A DNA stretch of 64,000 nt from Algoriphagus formosus (GTDB lineage: Bacteria > Bacteroidota > Bacteroidia > Cytophagales > Cyclobacteriaceae): positions 992,001 through 1,056,000 of the forward strand of contig NZ_NIUC01000001.1 in NCBI RefSeq assembly GCF_002807035.1, written 5' to 3'. Position numbers and translations under genes: made by a program. Each line of letters opens with the position of its first letter. The first letter of the stretch is position 1. Positions 34,794 through 43,359 of this stretch are shown in pieces. Below the pieces are notes generated by a model. It saw nothing but the letters and a program-made list of their open reading frames with translations, was not told the origin of the DNA and made no database searches.

Positions 34794-35681
34794 ATGCCAA
34801 AATGTGCTTTCCTTTCCATTGCCAATACTGAAGGTTGGTTTATCGATGATGACTTGGTTCATCCGCAGCTTGAAGCACTTGGCTGGCAGGTTGAAAATAT
34901 TCCTTGGAATCAAGCTAGAGACTGGGACGAATTTGACTTGGTTGTAGTGCGTAGCCCTTGGGACTATCAGCAGCATCTGCAGGAGTTTCAAAAAGTCCTC
35001 TCTCAAATTCAAAATTCAAAGGCTATTCTATTGAACTCCCTTGAACTGATGCAATGGAATATTCACAAAGGATATCTTTTTGAACTCCAAGGCAAAGGTG
35101 TGGAGCTAGTACCTACTATTCGCTTCTTTACTTTGGAAAAAGAGGCTATTAAACAAGCCTTTGAAACCTTAAAATCCGATCAACTCATCATCAAGCCTCT
35201 TATTGGAGCCAATGCCGATGATACTTTCTGGATTCGCAGAGATCAAGCAGAGTCTTGGGAAAAAGCACTTACCGTTTTTTCAAACAAAGAAGGGATGATC
35301 CAGCCTTTTATGCATGCGATTGTAGAAGAAGGTGAATTCTCCCTGATGTATTTTCAAGGTTCGCTAAGCCATACGATTCTTAAAACGGTGGGCGAAGGTG
35401 ATTTCCGAGTTCAGGAGGAGCATGGAGGCGGTGTCATTCCGATCGAAAAGCCAGAACCTGAACTACTTTCGGCAGCAGACAAGGCGATGCAAAGCTTACC
35501 GGAAACGCCTTTTTATGCTCGGGTAGACTTGGTCAGAACGGCCTCGAATAGCTTTGCATTGATGGAACTAGAGTTGATAGAGCCCTGCCTGTATTTCCGC
35601 TTTGACGAAAAGTCTCCAGCCCTTTTTGCAGAAATGCTCGACCAATTCTGGAAAAAGCATTTAGAACCAATCAAGAATTAA
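34794..35681 (+). CDS. ATP-grasp domain protein (RimK/DcsG-like ligase)
   Basis: 295 residues, cytoplasmic. The N-terminal pre-ATP-grasp fold (about 1-90, CAFLSIANTEGWFIDDDLVH) is followed by ATP-grasp motifs: QLIIKPLIGANADDTFWI (about 138-155), IQPFMHAIVEEGEFSLMYF and the metal-binding end FALMELELIEPCLYF. This family ligates a carboxylate to an amine or thiol with ATP; relatives act in peptide, amino-acid or cycloserine-type biosynthesis. The substrate is unknown and no biosynthetic partner is adjacent. Its stop overlaps by 4 bp the stop of the convergent plug-protein gene. Confidence 0.8.
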   Translation: MPKCAFLSIANTEGWFIDDDLVHPQLEALGWQVENIPWNQARDWDEFDLVVVRSPWDYQQHLQEFQKVLSQIQNSKAILLNSLELMQWNIHKGYLFELQGKGVELVPTIRFFTLEKEAIKQAFETLKSDQLIIKPLIGANADDTFWIRRDQAESWEKALTVFSNKEGMIQPFMHAIVEEGEFSLMYFQGSLSHTILKTVGEGDFRVQEEHGGGVIPIEKPEPELLSAADKAMQSLPETPFYARVDLVRTASNSFALMELELIEPCLYFRFDEKSPALFAEMLDQFWKKHLEPIKN

Positions 35682-36946
35682 AGCCTTCTGCGGTTGGGAT
35701 GCAAATAGACATATCCTACCAATTGATCATAGCGGGAACCCAAAGCTCTGAAGTACACAAACACCTCGTATTCGTTTTCCGTCTCAAAAAAGCTGCCTTC
35801 AAATTCCTCTGAGTCAAACTGCTGATCTCTCAAATAAGCATATTGGTAATCGTACCAGCCTTGCTTTAGCAGTAGCGTTGTTTCAAATACCTTCAGCTCT
35901 GGATTCCATTCTAGCTTTGCTTCTGGAATTGTACCCCAGTTGGTAAATGATCCGACCAAGTAGATGGGTTGAGAGTTTTCAGGAGCAAAAAACCGGAAAG
36001 TGGTCAGAATATATTCACTCTCCACTTCTGGATCGCCACCAGGTCGGTCATTCGTATTGACCAGATATTGTCCATTTAGATCCAGATATTGCGAATACAC
36101 CTCTGACTGACGGGGCTTATCTACCAAAGCATCCGCATAGATCACGTCAGGTTGCACTTCGATTGAGGCTACATTTACACCCGTCGCTCTGATAAACCGC
36201 AGGTCGATAAACCTGAATTCATTTCCTGCCGAAAATGTATTACTCCCGTCAAAGTTCTGATAGCGAATTACCTTAGAGCTTTCATTCAAGAAGGTAGGCT
36301 CTCCCAATAGTCTTGCTTGGCCCCAGCGCTGATTTTGTCTAATGACGACCTTAACCTGATTGAGCGGATCCATCACCTCCCCTTTCGAATAGTTGACGAT
36401 CACATCTACCTGCTGACCTGATCTCCGGTCTTGGGTTCGCGCAGGTGGTACGATGCTGGCCCCTACGGTAAAAAGCTCCTCATAAACCATAAATCGCTTG
36501 GTCAAAATCACATCGGATTCGTCGCGACCTTTGAATACTTTCACAATGTAATTCCCCGACTTGGTGACCCTTGGCAAAGCAAAGCGATAATGAATGTATG
36601 GCAAACGGGTATTCACCGAATAATCATAATCTTGCACATTGAATTCATTGAAGCTCGCTAAAAAATCATTGTCCTTGAGCTGGGATTGCTGCCAATTCGC
36701 ATCACAATGGATCAGTTTGGCCGTGTAGAGTTCAGGGTCATAGGCAATGTCATCAAACAACAAGATCAAGGGTCTCGAATCAGAAATGCTTACACTTGGC
36801 GCATCCAACTGACTATCGAAGGCAGCTCCTAGCGGAAAAATCCGAACCGATTGAATGTGATCCTTGAAGACCTTATCATCAAGCTGTGCATAGCTTGAAT
36901 GAATCAAGAACATGGATAAAAAAAGTACTGTCAGTAGTTGCTTCAT
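35678..36946 (-). CDS. Type IX secretion system plug protein (DUF5103 family)
   Basis: 422 residues with a signal peptide (MKQLLTVLFLSMFLIHSSYA-Q). The mature protein matches the DUF5103/T9SS plug family: N-terminal beta-rich domain (VFKDHIQSVRIFPLGAAFDS; LILLFDDIAYDPELYTAKLI; HCDANWQQSQLKDNDFLASF) and further beta domains ending YDQLVGYVYLHPNRR. In the known T9SS system the Plug protein occludes the periplasmic mouth of the SprA translocon when it carries no cargo. The rest of the T9SS is not in the window, but the amylase at 51437 has a T9SS sorting domain, showing that the system is used. It is monocistronic. Confidence 0.85.
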   Translation of the reverse strand: MKQLLTVLFLSMFLIHSSYAQLDDKVFKDHIQSVRIFPLGAAFDSQLDAPSVSISDSRPLILLFDDIAYDPELYTAKLIHCDANWQQSQLKDNDFLASFNEFNVQDYDYSVNTRLPYIHYRFALPRVTKSGNYIVKVFKGRDESDVILTKRFMVYEELFTVGASIVPPARTQDRRSGQQVDVIVNYSKGEVMDPLNQVKVVIRQNQRWGQARLLGEPTFLNESSKVIRYQNFDGSNTFSAGNEFRFIDLRFIRATGVNVASIEVQPDVIYADALVDKPRQSEVYSQYLDLNGQYLVNTNDRPGGDPEVESEYILTTFRFFAPENSQPIYLVGSFTNWGTIPEAKLEWNPELKVFETTLLLKQGWYDYQYAYLRDQQFDSEEFEGSFFETENEYEVFVYFRALGSRYDQLVGYVYLHPNRRRL

Positions 36947-36982
36947 TTTGAAAAATTAGACAAATAAGTTCTTAATGAAAAA

Positions 36983-38905
36983 TCAGCTTATGACCTCCTG
37001 CAACTTGGAAATATCCTCTACCAATTTTTCCCAAGAAGAATTACTCTTATCCAAGTGAGATTTCACCTCCTCAAACTCCTTTTGCACCTTTTCGGCTGAT
37101 TCAAGGTCTTCGTAGAGTTTTGGGTCTGCTAACTTTTCCTCCAGTGATTTGCTTTTCTCTTCCCATCGCTCCAATTCCTTTTCCACTTGCTCGAGTTCAT
37201 ATTCTAATTTCCTCAAACTCTTTTTTGCCTCATTCAGCTCAGAATTTGCAATGGGTGCCTTGACCTTTTCTTTCTTTGGGGCAGCTTTTTCCTCTTGCTT
37301 TTCTACTTCATCCTGCTGACTTTTCCAAAACTCATACTCCTCATAGGTTCCGGGATATTCCTTGATTTGATGGTCCTCGATGTACCAGATTTTATTGGCA
37401 ACACCCCGGATAAAATGCCGGTCGTGAGACACCGTGATAAAGGTCCCCTCATACTGCTGCAAGGCTTGAATCAGAATATTGACCGATTGGAAATCTAGGT
37501 GGTTGGTCGGTTCATCGAGCAATAGAAAGTTAGCTTCGGAAATCAAGGTTTTTGCAAGAGCAACTCTGGATTTTTCCCCTCCTGAAAGCACTTTTATCTT
37601 CTTGAAAACATCCTCGCTGGAGAAAAGGAAACAGCCTAGGACATTTCTAAGCTCAGTTTCAGTTTTGTTGGAGCCAGCCTGTACCATTTCCTGAATGATT
37701 TCATTGTCAAGGGTGAGAGCCTCAAGCTGATGCTGCGCATAAAACGCCTTAATGACATTATGCCCTTCTGATCGCTCACCGGATATTTTTTCTGAGCCAT
37801 CGATGATTCGCAAAAGTGTAGACTTTCCTTTTCCATTCGCACCGATCAGAGCAATTTTATCTCCTCGCTCAATTCGAGCTGTGGTATTTTGCAAAATCAC
37901 CAGGTCTCCATAGCTTTTGCCGATATGATCCAAGGTGACAACATGCCTTCCGGATTTTTGAGAAAATTTGAAATTAAAATTCACAAAAGCCTCATCATTG
38001 ACCACTTCCTGCACAAGATCCATACGTTCCAAAGCCTTAACCCGGGATTGAACCTGATTTGATTTAGATGCTTTGGCACGAAATCGCTCGATGAAGCGCT
38101 CGGTTTGCTTGATCATTTGTTGCTGATTCTCGTAGGCATTTTGCTGGATCTCCATCCGCTCCTTTTTCTCCTCCTTGTAGAAGGAATAATTTCCCGCATA
38201 AGTTGTCAGCGTATGACTCGATACTTCCACGATGGTAGAAACGCAATTATCCAAAAAAGTCTGATCGTGAGAGACTACGACTACAGCACCTTCATAGGTT
38301 TTCAGATAATTTTCTACCCACTGAATCGACGGAAGATCCAAGTGGTTAGTAGGCTCATCCAAGAGAAGAAGTGCAGGCCGCTCCAATAGCAATTTTGCAA
38401 GCATCACCCGCATTCGCCATCCTCCGGAGAAGGTCCTAAGGGGCTTGGTAAGGTCCTCCGTTTTGAATCCAATACCCTCTAGTACTTCCTCGGCTTTCGC
38501 TTTGATGGTATAGCCTTCATTTGCTTCAAATCTTTCCTGAAGACTTGCCAGGCGATTGATCACTTCTTCGGAATAATCCGTCTCCATCTTTTTCAGCACC
38601 TGATCTATCTCATCTTGCAAGGCCAAAGTCTCCTTGAATGCTGCCAATGCAACTTGAAGGATGCTCTCTTCCGATTGATAGGATAGCAGATCCTGATTCA
38701 AAAATCCAATGGAACAATCTTTTGCCTTTTGGACTTCACCACTTGAGGGCAGGTACTCCCCTGCTATGATTTTGAGAAGTGTGGACTTACCGGTACCATT
38801 TTGCCCTACCAATCCAATTTTGTCCTTGGGCTTGATATGAAGACTGGCATTTTCATAAAGCGGTCGTCCACCGATGAAGTAAGAAAGATTGTTAATCGAA
38901 AGCAT
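36983..38905 (-). CDS. ABC-F family ATP-binding protein
   Basis: 640 residues with two nucleotide-binding domains and no membrane segments. Walker A motifs are GLVGQNGTGKST (domain 1) and LIGANGKGKST (domain 2). Signature motifs are TFSGGWRMRVMLA and VLSGGEKSRVALA, each followed by LLLDEPTNHLD. A linker with a long helix lies at about 230-300 and a charged coiled-coil C-terminus at about 550-640. ABC-F proteins act on the ribosome (translation factor or antibiotic resistance), not in transport. The C-terminal coiled coil resembles Uup/YheS-like members. Antibiotic specificity cannot be judged from sequence alone. Confidence 0.93.
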   Translation of the reverse strand: MLSINNLSYFIGGRPLYENASLHIKPKDKIGLVGQNGTGKSTLLKIIAGEYLPSSGEVQKAKDCSIGFLNQDLLSYQSEESILQVALAAFKETLALQDEIDQVLKKMETDYSEEVINRLASLQERFEANEGYTIKAKAEEVLEGIGFKTEDLTKPLRTFSGGWRMRVMLAKLLLERPALLLLDEPTNHLDLPSIQWVENYLKTYEGAVVVVSHDQTFLDNCVSTIVEVSSHTLTTYAGNYSFYKEEKKERMEIQQNAYENQQQMIKQTERFIERFRAKASKSNQVQSRVKALERMDLVQEVVNDEAFVNFNFKFSQKSGRHVVTLDHIGKSYGDLVILQNTTARIERGDKIALIGANGKGKSTLLRIIDGSEKISGERSEGHNVIKAFYAQHQLEALTLDNEIIQEMVQAGSNKTETELRNVLGCFLFSSEDVFKKIKVLSGGEKSRVALAKTLISEANFLLLDEPTNHLDFQSVNILIQALQQYEGTFITVSHDRHFIRGVANKIWYIEDHQIKEYPGTYEEYEFWKSQQDEVEKQEEKAAPKKEKVKAPIANSELNEAKKSLRKLEYELEQVEKELERWEEKSKSLEEKLADPKLYEDLESAEKVQKEFEEVKSHLDKSNSSWEKLVEDISKLQEVIS

Positions 38906-38909
38906 GGGG

Positions 38910-38917
38910 CAAAAATA
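38910..38917 (-). promoter_or_regulatory. Bacteroidota -7 element of the ABC-F gene
   Basis: The minus strand reads TATTTTTG (TAnnTTTG consensus), ending 4 bases before the ATG at 38905. Transcription from here would be essentially leaderless. There is no clear -33 TTTG. Confidence 0.35.
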
Positions 38918-39000
38918 AGGATTCGACCGTTTATAGAGGCCTAGTATTAAAACAATCCAAAAAGAATTAATTTAGTATACCAAACAAAAAGAATAAAGAA

Positions 39001-40200
39001 ATGAGAACTTCCACCCTGTTTTCGAATTTATTTATATTTCTACTGATTATTACTCAAGCTAGCTGCCAGCAAAAAACTGGTAATCAGACTAGTTTTAGCA
39101 CACCGAATTCCAGCAATAAGCGATCAATCAAGGATGCTCAGGCAGATGTAAAGCTTGACAGAATCAAGTTGCCGGAAGGCTTTCAAATTGAAGTCTGGGC
39201 TGCAGATATCCCAAATGCAAGATCACTTTCTATGTCGGAAAATGGAGTGGTCTTTGTCGGAAACAGGCAGGAAAAAAATGTCTATGCGATACTGGATGAA
39301 GATGGAGATGGCAAAGCAGACAGCAAATTCATCTTGGTAGAGGGTCTCCGAATGCCTAATGGCGTCGCTTACAAAGATGGAGATCTCTACGTAGCAGAAG
39401 TCAGTAAGATTCTTAAGTTTCCAGATATTCTTGACAACCTCACCAATCCAAAATATGAGGTGATTTTTGACGGATATCCCACAGAACGCCATCATGGATG
39501 GAAGTTTATTGCTTTTGGTCCCGATGGAATGCTCTACGTCCCAGTCGGAGCGCCTTGTAATATTTGCGAATCAGAAGATGAGATTTTTGCCTCGATCACC
39601 CGAATTGATGTCAACTCTCCTAATCCTCAACCCGAAGTCTATGCACATGGAGTTCGAAACTCGGTTGGATTTGATTGGCATCCTGAGACAGGCAATCTAT
39701 GGTTTACCGATAATGGTAGAGATATGATGGGTGATGATATTCCAGATTGCGAATTGAATGTTGCCACCACCGCCGGCCAACATTTTGGCTATCCTTACTG
39801 GCATGCCGGTGATGTGAAGGACCCTGAGTTTGGCTCAAAAGGTAAAGCCAAAGATGCCTATCAAGCCCCAAAAGCAAAGCTCGGAGCCCATACTGCTCCT
39901 CTCGGCATTCGTTTTTATGAGGGAGAGATGTTCCCCGATAGCTATCAAAACCAGGCCATCATCGCGAAGCATGGCTCCTGGAACCGAAGCAAAAAGTCAG
40001 GATACGATGTGGTTTTGGCAAAAATCAACTCTTCAGGAGAAGTGACAGAGGTTGAGCCTTTTGCTAGTGGATGGCTAGATGATGCTACTCAAGAAGTCTG
40101 GGGAAGACCCGTAGATGTTCAGGAATTACCTGATGGCAGCATTTTGATTTCTGATGATGTAGCCAACTGCATTTATCGAGTAAGCTATACGGGAAAATAA
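39001..40200 (+). CDS. PQQ-dependent sugar (sorbosone-type) dehydrogenase-like lipoprotein
   Basis: 399 residues. A lipoprotein signal ends ITQASC (Cys22), then a Ser/Asn-rich linker. The mature part is a beta-propeller of the glucose/sorbosone dehydrogenase type: IKLPEGFQIEVWAADIPNAR, ILVEGLRMPNGVAYKDGDLY, FIAFGPDGMLYVPVGAPCNI, VYAHGVRNSVGFDWHPETGN and LWFTDNGRDMMGDD. Such proteins oxidise sugars in the periplasm with PQQ as cofactor, although PQQ binding is not proven for all members and no PQQ synthesis genes are here. The gene is monocistronic. Family membership is secure, catalytic activity less so. Confidence 0.8.
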   Translation: MRTSTLFSNLFIFLLIITQASCQQKTGNQTSFSTPNSSNKRSIKDAQADVKLDRIKLPEGFQIEVWAADIPNARSLSMSENGVVFVGNRQEKNVYAILDEDGDGKADSKFILVEGLRMPNGVAYKDGDLYVAEVSKILKFPDILDNLTNPKYEVIFDGYPTERHHGWKFIAFGPDGMLYVPVGAPCNICESEDEIFASITRIDVNSPNPQPEVYAHGVRNSVGFDWHPETGNLWFTDNGRDMMGDDIPDCELNVATTAGQHFGYPYWHAGDVKDPEFGSKGKAKDAYQAPKAKLGAHTAPLGIRFYEGEMFPDSYQNQAIIAKHGSWNRSKKSGYDVVLAKINSSGEVTEVEPFASGWLDDATQEVWGRPVDVQELPDGSILISDDVANCIYRVSYTGK

Positions 40201-40212
40201 GGTTAACGAAAT

Positions 40213-41619
40213 TTAGAACCCAAGCGGTAATTCGTAGGATGGGGAAACAGTTTGGGCAATGATTTTAATTTGCTCAGTAGAAAACTTGGGTAAAAACTGT
40301 CTCAAGACGTAGGCAGTTTCAGGATGAGATGGAACTGCTTTCATCTGGGAAAAATCCACCGATTCTTCCGATTCAAAATACCCGTAGTACTTCAATATAC
40401 CTCCTTCGAAAACACATGCTGCTACTTCATCGGGAGTTCTGCCAGGGGTACAGATTTGAATTCCCTTTTTGCTCGCTTGAATATTCTCAATAAATGATTG
40501 GGCTTTGGCATTGTAGCTACCTGGACTAATTGCACTTCGACAAGCTCCTTCACAACGATCATCTTGGACAGTGGCACATGGAACGGAGCGAATACCTGTC
40601 AGTTTGGAACAAAGCTGGTAATTATCAACTGCATCCTTGAGAAAAAGCCTAGCCTCTTCCTGGTTAAAGAAAAACTCTAAAGGAGGATTATTTTTCCTCA
40701 CTTTGGCTATTTGAAAGCGGGTAAAGCCATTCCCATCTTGGTAAGAATACAAACCCCAAAGTTGGGAAGGTCTTTTGATTGCAGCATTGAATTTTGGCCA
40801 AATACGTTTGATTTCAAGCGTTTCCAGCAAGAGCGCCATAAATTCCGTTCCTGTCAATTCCCATTTGAGGTCGGCGACCACAGCTTTAAGAGCCTGTTTT
40901 TGTACCAAAGAAGATTCGCCCGAAAAATGAGACCGAAACCGCTCCTGAATGTTTATTGCTTTTCCCACATAAACCACACGGGAATTGGAGTCTAGCATGT
41001 AATAGACACCGCATTCTGCAGGAATCTGTTCGAAGCGGTGACTGGGAAAATTCGGGGGTAAAAACCGGAGTGCCTTTTTGCCTTTGACCAATTCATAAAC
41101 TACCTCGGGTTGCTTTTTGATCACCTGGTCAAAAAGAATCGCCGTGGCTTTGGCATCCCCCATCGCCCGGTGTCTTGCTTCGATAGGTATCCGAAGATGT
41201 TCGCAAATTCTTCCCAATCCATAAGATCGTAGGCCGGGAAAAGCCTTCCGAGAAAGACGTACGGTACAAAGTTTTGATGGAGAAAAATCTCTATCCAAAG
41301 CTAAAAAAGCCTCTCGAATAAATGAAAAATCAAAATTCACCTGATGGGCTACGAAAACTCTCCCCGCTAGCATTTCCCAAATCTGCTCAGCTACCTCCTC
41401 GAAGAGTGGAGCATCTTGGACCATCGCATTATCAATACCTGTAAGTCCCGTAATGTAATCCGGAATTCGCTGTTGAGGATTCAGAAGTGTTTGAAAAGTT
41501 TCCTTGATTTCTGTTCCATCATGAATCAGGATGGCAATTTCAGTAATTCCTCCAAACTTGCTATTACCTCCTGTGGTCTCGATATCTACTATGGCAAACT
41601 CCACGCTGTAAGTTAGCAA
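40213..41619 (-). CDS. DnaQ-like 3'-5' exonuclease fused to a UvrC/Cho-like GIY-YIG endonuclease
   Basis: 468 residues, cytoplasmic. The N-terminal DEDDh exonuclease domain has FAIVDIETTGG (Asp12, Glu14), VAHQVNFDFSFIREAF and the HRAMGDAKAT motif. From about residue 200 follows a GIY-YIG nuclease (CGVYYMLDSNSRVVYVGKAI), as in UvrC and Cho, which cut damaged DNA. The C-terminus resembles the Cho-like tail (DDRCEGACRSAISPGSYNAK). The fusion suggests incision and degradation in one polypeptide during repair; this is inference from domains. A GTG at 41604 is another possible start. It is convergent with the sugar dehydrogenase-like gene. Confidence 0.88.
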   Translation of the reverse strand: MLTYSVEFAIVDIETTGGNSKFGGITEIAILIHDGTEIKETFQTLLNPQQRIPDYITGLTGIDNAMVQDAPLFEEVAEQIWEMLAGRVFVAHQVNFDFSFIREAFLALDRDFSPSKLCTVRLSRKAFPGLRSYGLGRICEHLRIPIEARHRAMGDAKATAILFDQVIKKQPEVVYELVKGKKALRFLPPNFPSHRFEQIPAECGVYYMLDSNSRVVYVGKAINIQERFRSHFSGESSLVQKQALKAVVADLKWELTGTEFMALLLETLEIKRIWPKFNAAIKRPSQLWGLYSYQDGNGFTRFQIAKVRKNNPPLEFFFNQEEARLFLKDAVDNYQLCSKLTGIRSVPCATVQDDRCEGACRSAISPGSYNAKAQSFIENIQASKKGIQICTPGRTPDEVAACVFEGGILKYYGYFESEESVDFSQMKAVPSHPETAYVLRQFLPKFSTEQIKIIAQTVSPSYELPLGF

Positions 41620-41655
41620 TTACTCAGAGCTCCTCGACAATCGTGACACAAAAGG

Positions 41656-43245
41656 TCAGATGCTTGCTCGTTTGATATGGCTTGTAATCAATCTTTCGGC
41701 ACATCGCTCCCCATCCATGGCGGCAGAAACAATCCCTCCTGCATATCCTGCGCCCTCGCCACAGGGATAGAGTCCCTTGATCTCAGGGTGTTCTAGGCTT
41801 TCCCGGTCTCGTGGGATTCTTACAGGAGAGGAAGTCCGGCTTTCAACACCAATGAGTTGAGCTTCATTCGTGTAATAGCCTCTCATCTTTTGCCCAAAAG
41901 CTTTGAATGCATCAGCTAATCTGCGAGAAATAAAATCGGGTAAAACTTCGCTCATATCTACTGCCTCAAGACCAGGCTGATAGGATGTTTCCAATAAGGA
42001 ATTACTTATCTTTTTATTTACGAAATCTACCATTCTCTGAGCGGGTGCAACCTGAGTTTTACCCCCCATTTCCCAAGCTTTTCTTTCCACACTGGCTTGA
42101 AAATGCATCGCTGCCAAAGGTCCGAACTTTTGAAACTCGGGTAAATCCTCCAACTCCACTGCGACAACCATTCCTGAATTGGCAAAGCGGCTATCCCTAC
42201 GGCTTGGACTCATTCCATTGACCACCAACTCTCCCGGAGAAGTAGCAGCTGGAACAATAAACCCACCTGGACACATGCAGAAACTGAAAACCCCTCGCTG
42301 TTTACCCTTATAATGGGTTTGATGCACCAATGAATAGGAAGATGCTGGTAAATAAGGTCCTCGGTCGACTTCGCAGTGGTATTGAATTCTATCGATTAGA
42401 TTTTGAGAGTGCTCAATCCGAACACCCAAGGCAAAAGGTTTTGGCTCAATCAGCACTTTTTTTGTATAAAGCAATTCAAAAATATCCCTCGCCGAATGCC
42501 CAGTTGCTAAAATAACTCCCTCCCCTAAAATTCTATCTCCATGCTGTGTGATGACACCTTTGATTTCAGACTGATCAATGACAAAATCCTCGACTCGGGT
42601 TTCAAAATGAATCTCTCCACCAGATGCTAATATCGTTTCCCGGAGCTTAGTCACGACTACAGGAAGCTTGTTGGTACCGATATGGGGGTGAGCATCGACA
42701 AGGATCTCTTCAGTAGCCCCATGCCTCACCAGGATTTCCAAAATCCGCCGGATGTCTCCCCGTTTTTTGGATCGAGTATAAAGCTTACCATCCGAATAGG
42801 TTCCAGCTCCTCCTTCTCCAAAGCAATAATTAGAATCAGGATTGACAATATGCTCCTTATTAATCGCTGCAAGATCTCTTCTCCGAGCTCTGACATCCTT
42901 TCCTCTTTCAATGATGATTGGCTTCACGCCAAGCTCTATCGCGCGGAGTGCTGCAAACATACCGGCTGGACCTGCCCCAACAATTATTATTCGTTCAGCA
43001 TTTCCAACATGGGGGTAATCAATGTCAATTTGAAGGCGGGAATCCGGGCTTTCTTTGAGGAAAATCTCTGCTTCTACATTTACGCGGACCTTTCTCCCCC
43101 GAGCATCAATGGATCGACGATTTTGTCTGACAAAGACCTCATCTTCAGAGGGTCTGATTCCAGCTTTTTGTAAAGCCGCTTTTTTAAATTGAACCTCATC
43201 GTATGCCTCTGAAGGGTCCAATTGCAATTGGAGTGTTTTTTTCAT
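41656..43245 (-). CDS. COG2509-type FAD-dependent oxidoreductase
   Basis: 529 residues, cytoplasmic. About 80 N-terminal residues (QLDPSEAYDEVQFKKAALQK) precede the Rossmann motif IIIVGAGPAGMFAALRAIEL (about 86-105). Later segments FGEGGAGTYSDGKLYTRSKK, VILATGHSARDIFELL, GFIVPAATSPGELVVNGMSP and the C-terminal LYPCGEGAGYAGGIVSAAMD are hallmarks of this uncharacterised dehydrogenase family. The substrate is unknown. The gene is followed by the exonuclease gene on the same strand after 36 bp, so the two could be co-transcribed. Confidence 0.88.
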   Translation of the reverse strand: MKKTLQLQLDPSEAYDEVQFKKAALQKAGIRPSEDEVFVRQNRRSIDARGRKVRVNVEAEIFLKESPDSRLQIDIDYPHVGNAERIIIVGAGPAGMFAALRAIELGVKPIIIERGKDVRARRRDLAAINKEHIVNPDSNYCFGEGGAGTYSDGKLYTRSKKRGDIRRILEILVRHGATEEILVDAHPHIGTNKLPVVVTKLRETILASGGEIHFETRVEDFVIDQSEIKGVITQHGDRILGEGVILATGHSARDIFELLYTKKVLIEPKPFALGVRIEHSQNLIDRIQYHCEVDRGPYLPASSYSLVHQTHYKGKQRGVFSFCMCPGGFIVPAATSPGELVVNGMSPSRRDSRFANSGMVVAVELEDLPEFQKFGPLAAMHFQASVERKAWEMGGKTQVAPAQRMVDFVNKKISNSLLETSYQPGLEAVDMSEVLPDFISRRLADAFKAFGQKMRGYYTNEAQLIGVESRTSSPVRIPRDRESLEHPEIKGLYPCGEGAGYAGGIVSAAMDGERCAERLITSHIKRASI

Positions 43246-43304
43246 GGTAAGGGTTCTATCCTTAAATCATGGCAAAATTACACAGAAAAAAGTCGAAAAC
43301 TTCA

Positions 43305-43334
43305 GAAAATAAAAAAGGCTACCCCGAGGTAGCC
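43305..43334 (-). terminator. Rho-independent terminator after the FlaA1/CapD-like gene
   Basis: The minus strand reads GGCTACC, a 4-base loop, GGTAGCC, then a run of T. It lies 26 bp after the stop at 43360 and ends the glycan gene group. Confidence 0.88.
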
Positions 43335-43359
43335 AAACTTATCTTATGCCGATTGAACA

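Noticed and set aside
36983..38905. ABC transporter ATPase for drug export
   Set aside because: Two fused nucleotide-binding domains, no membrane domain and a charged C-terminal coiled coil identify ABC-F.
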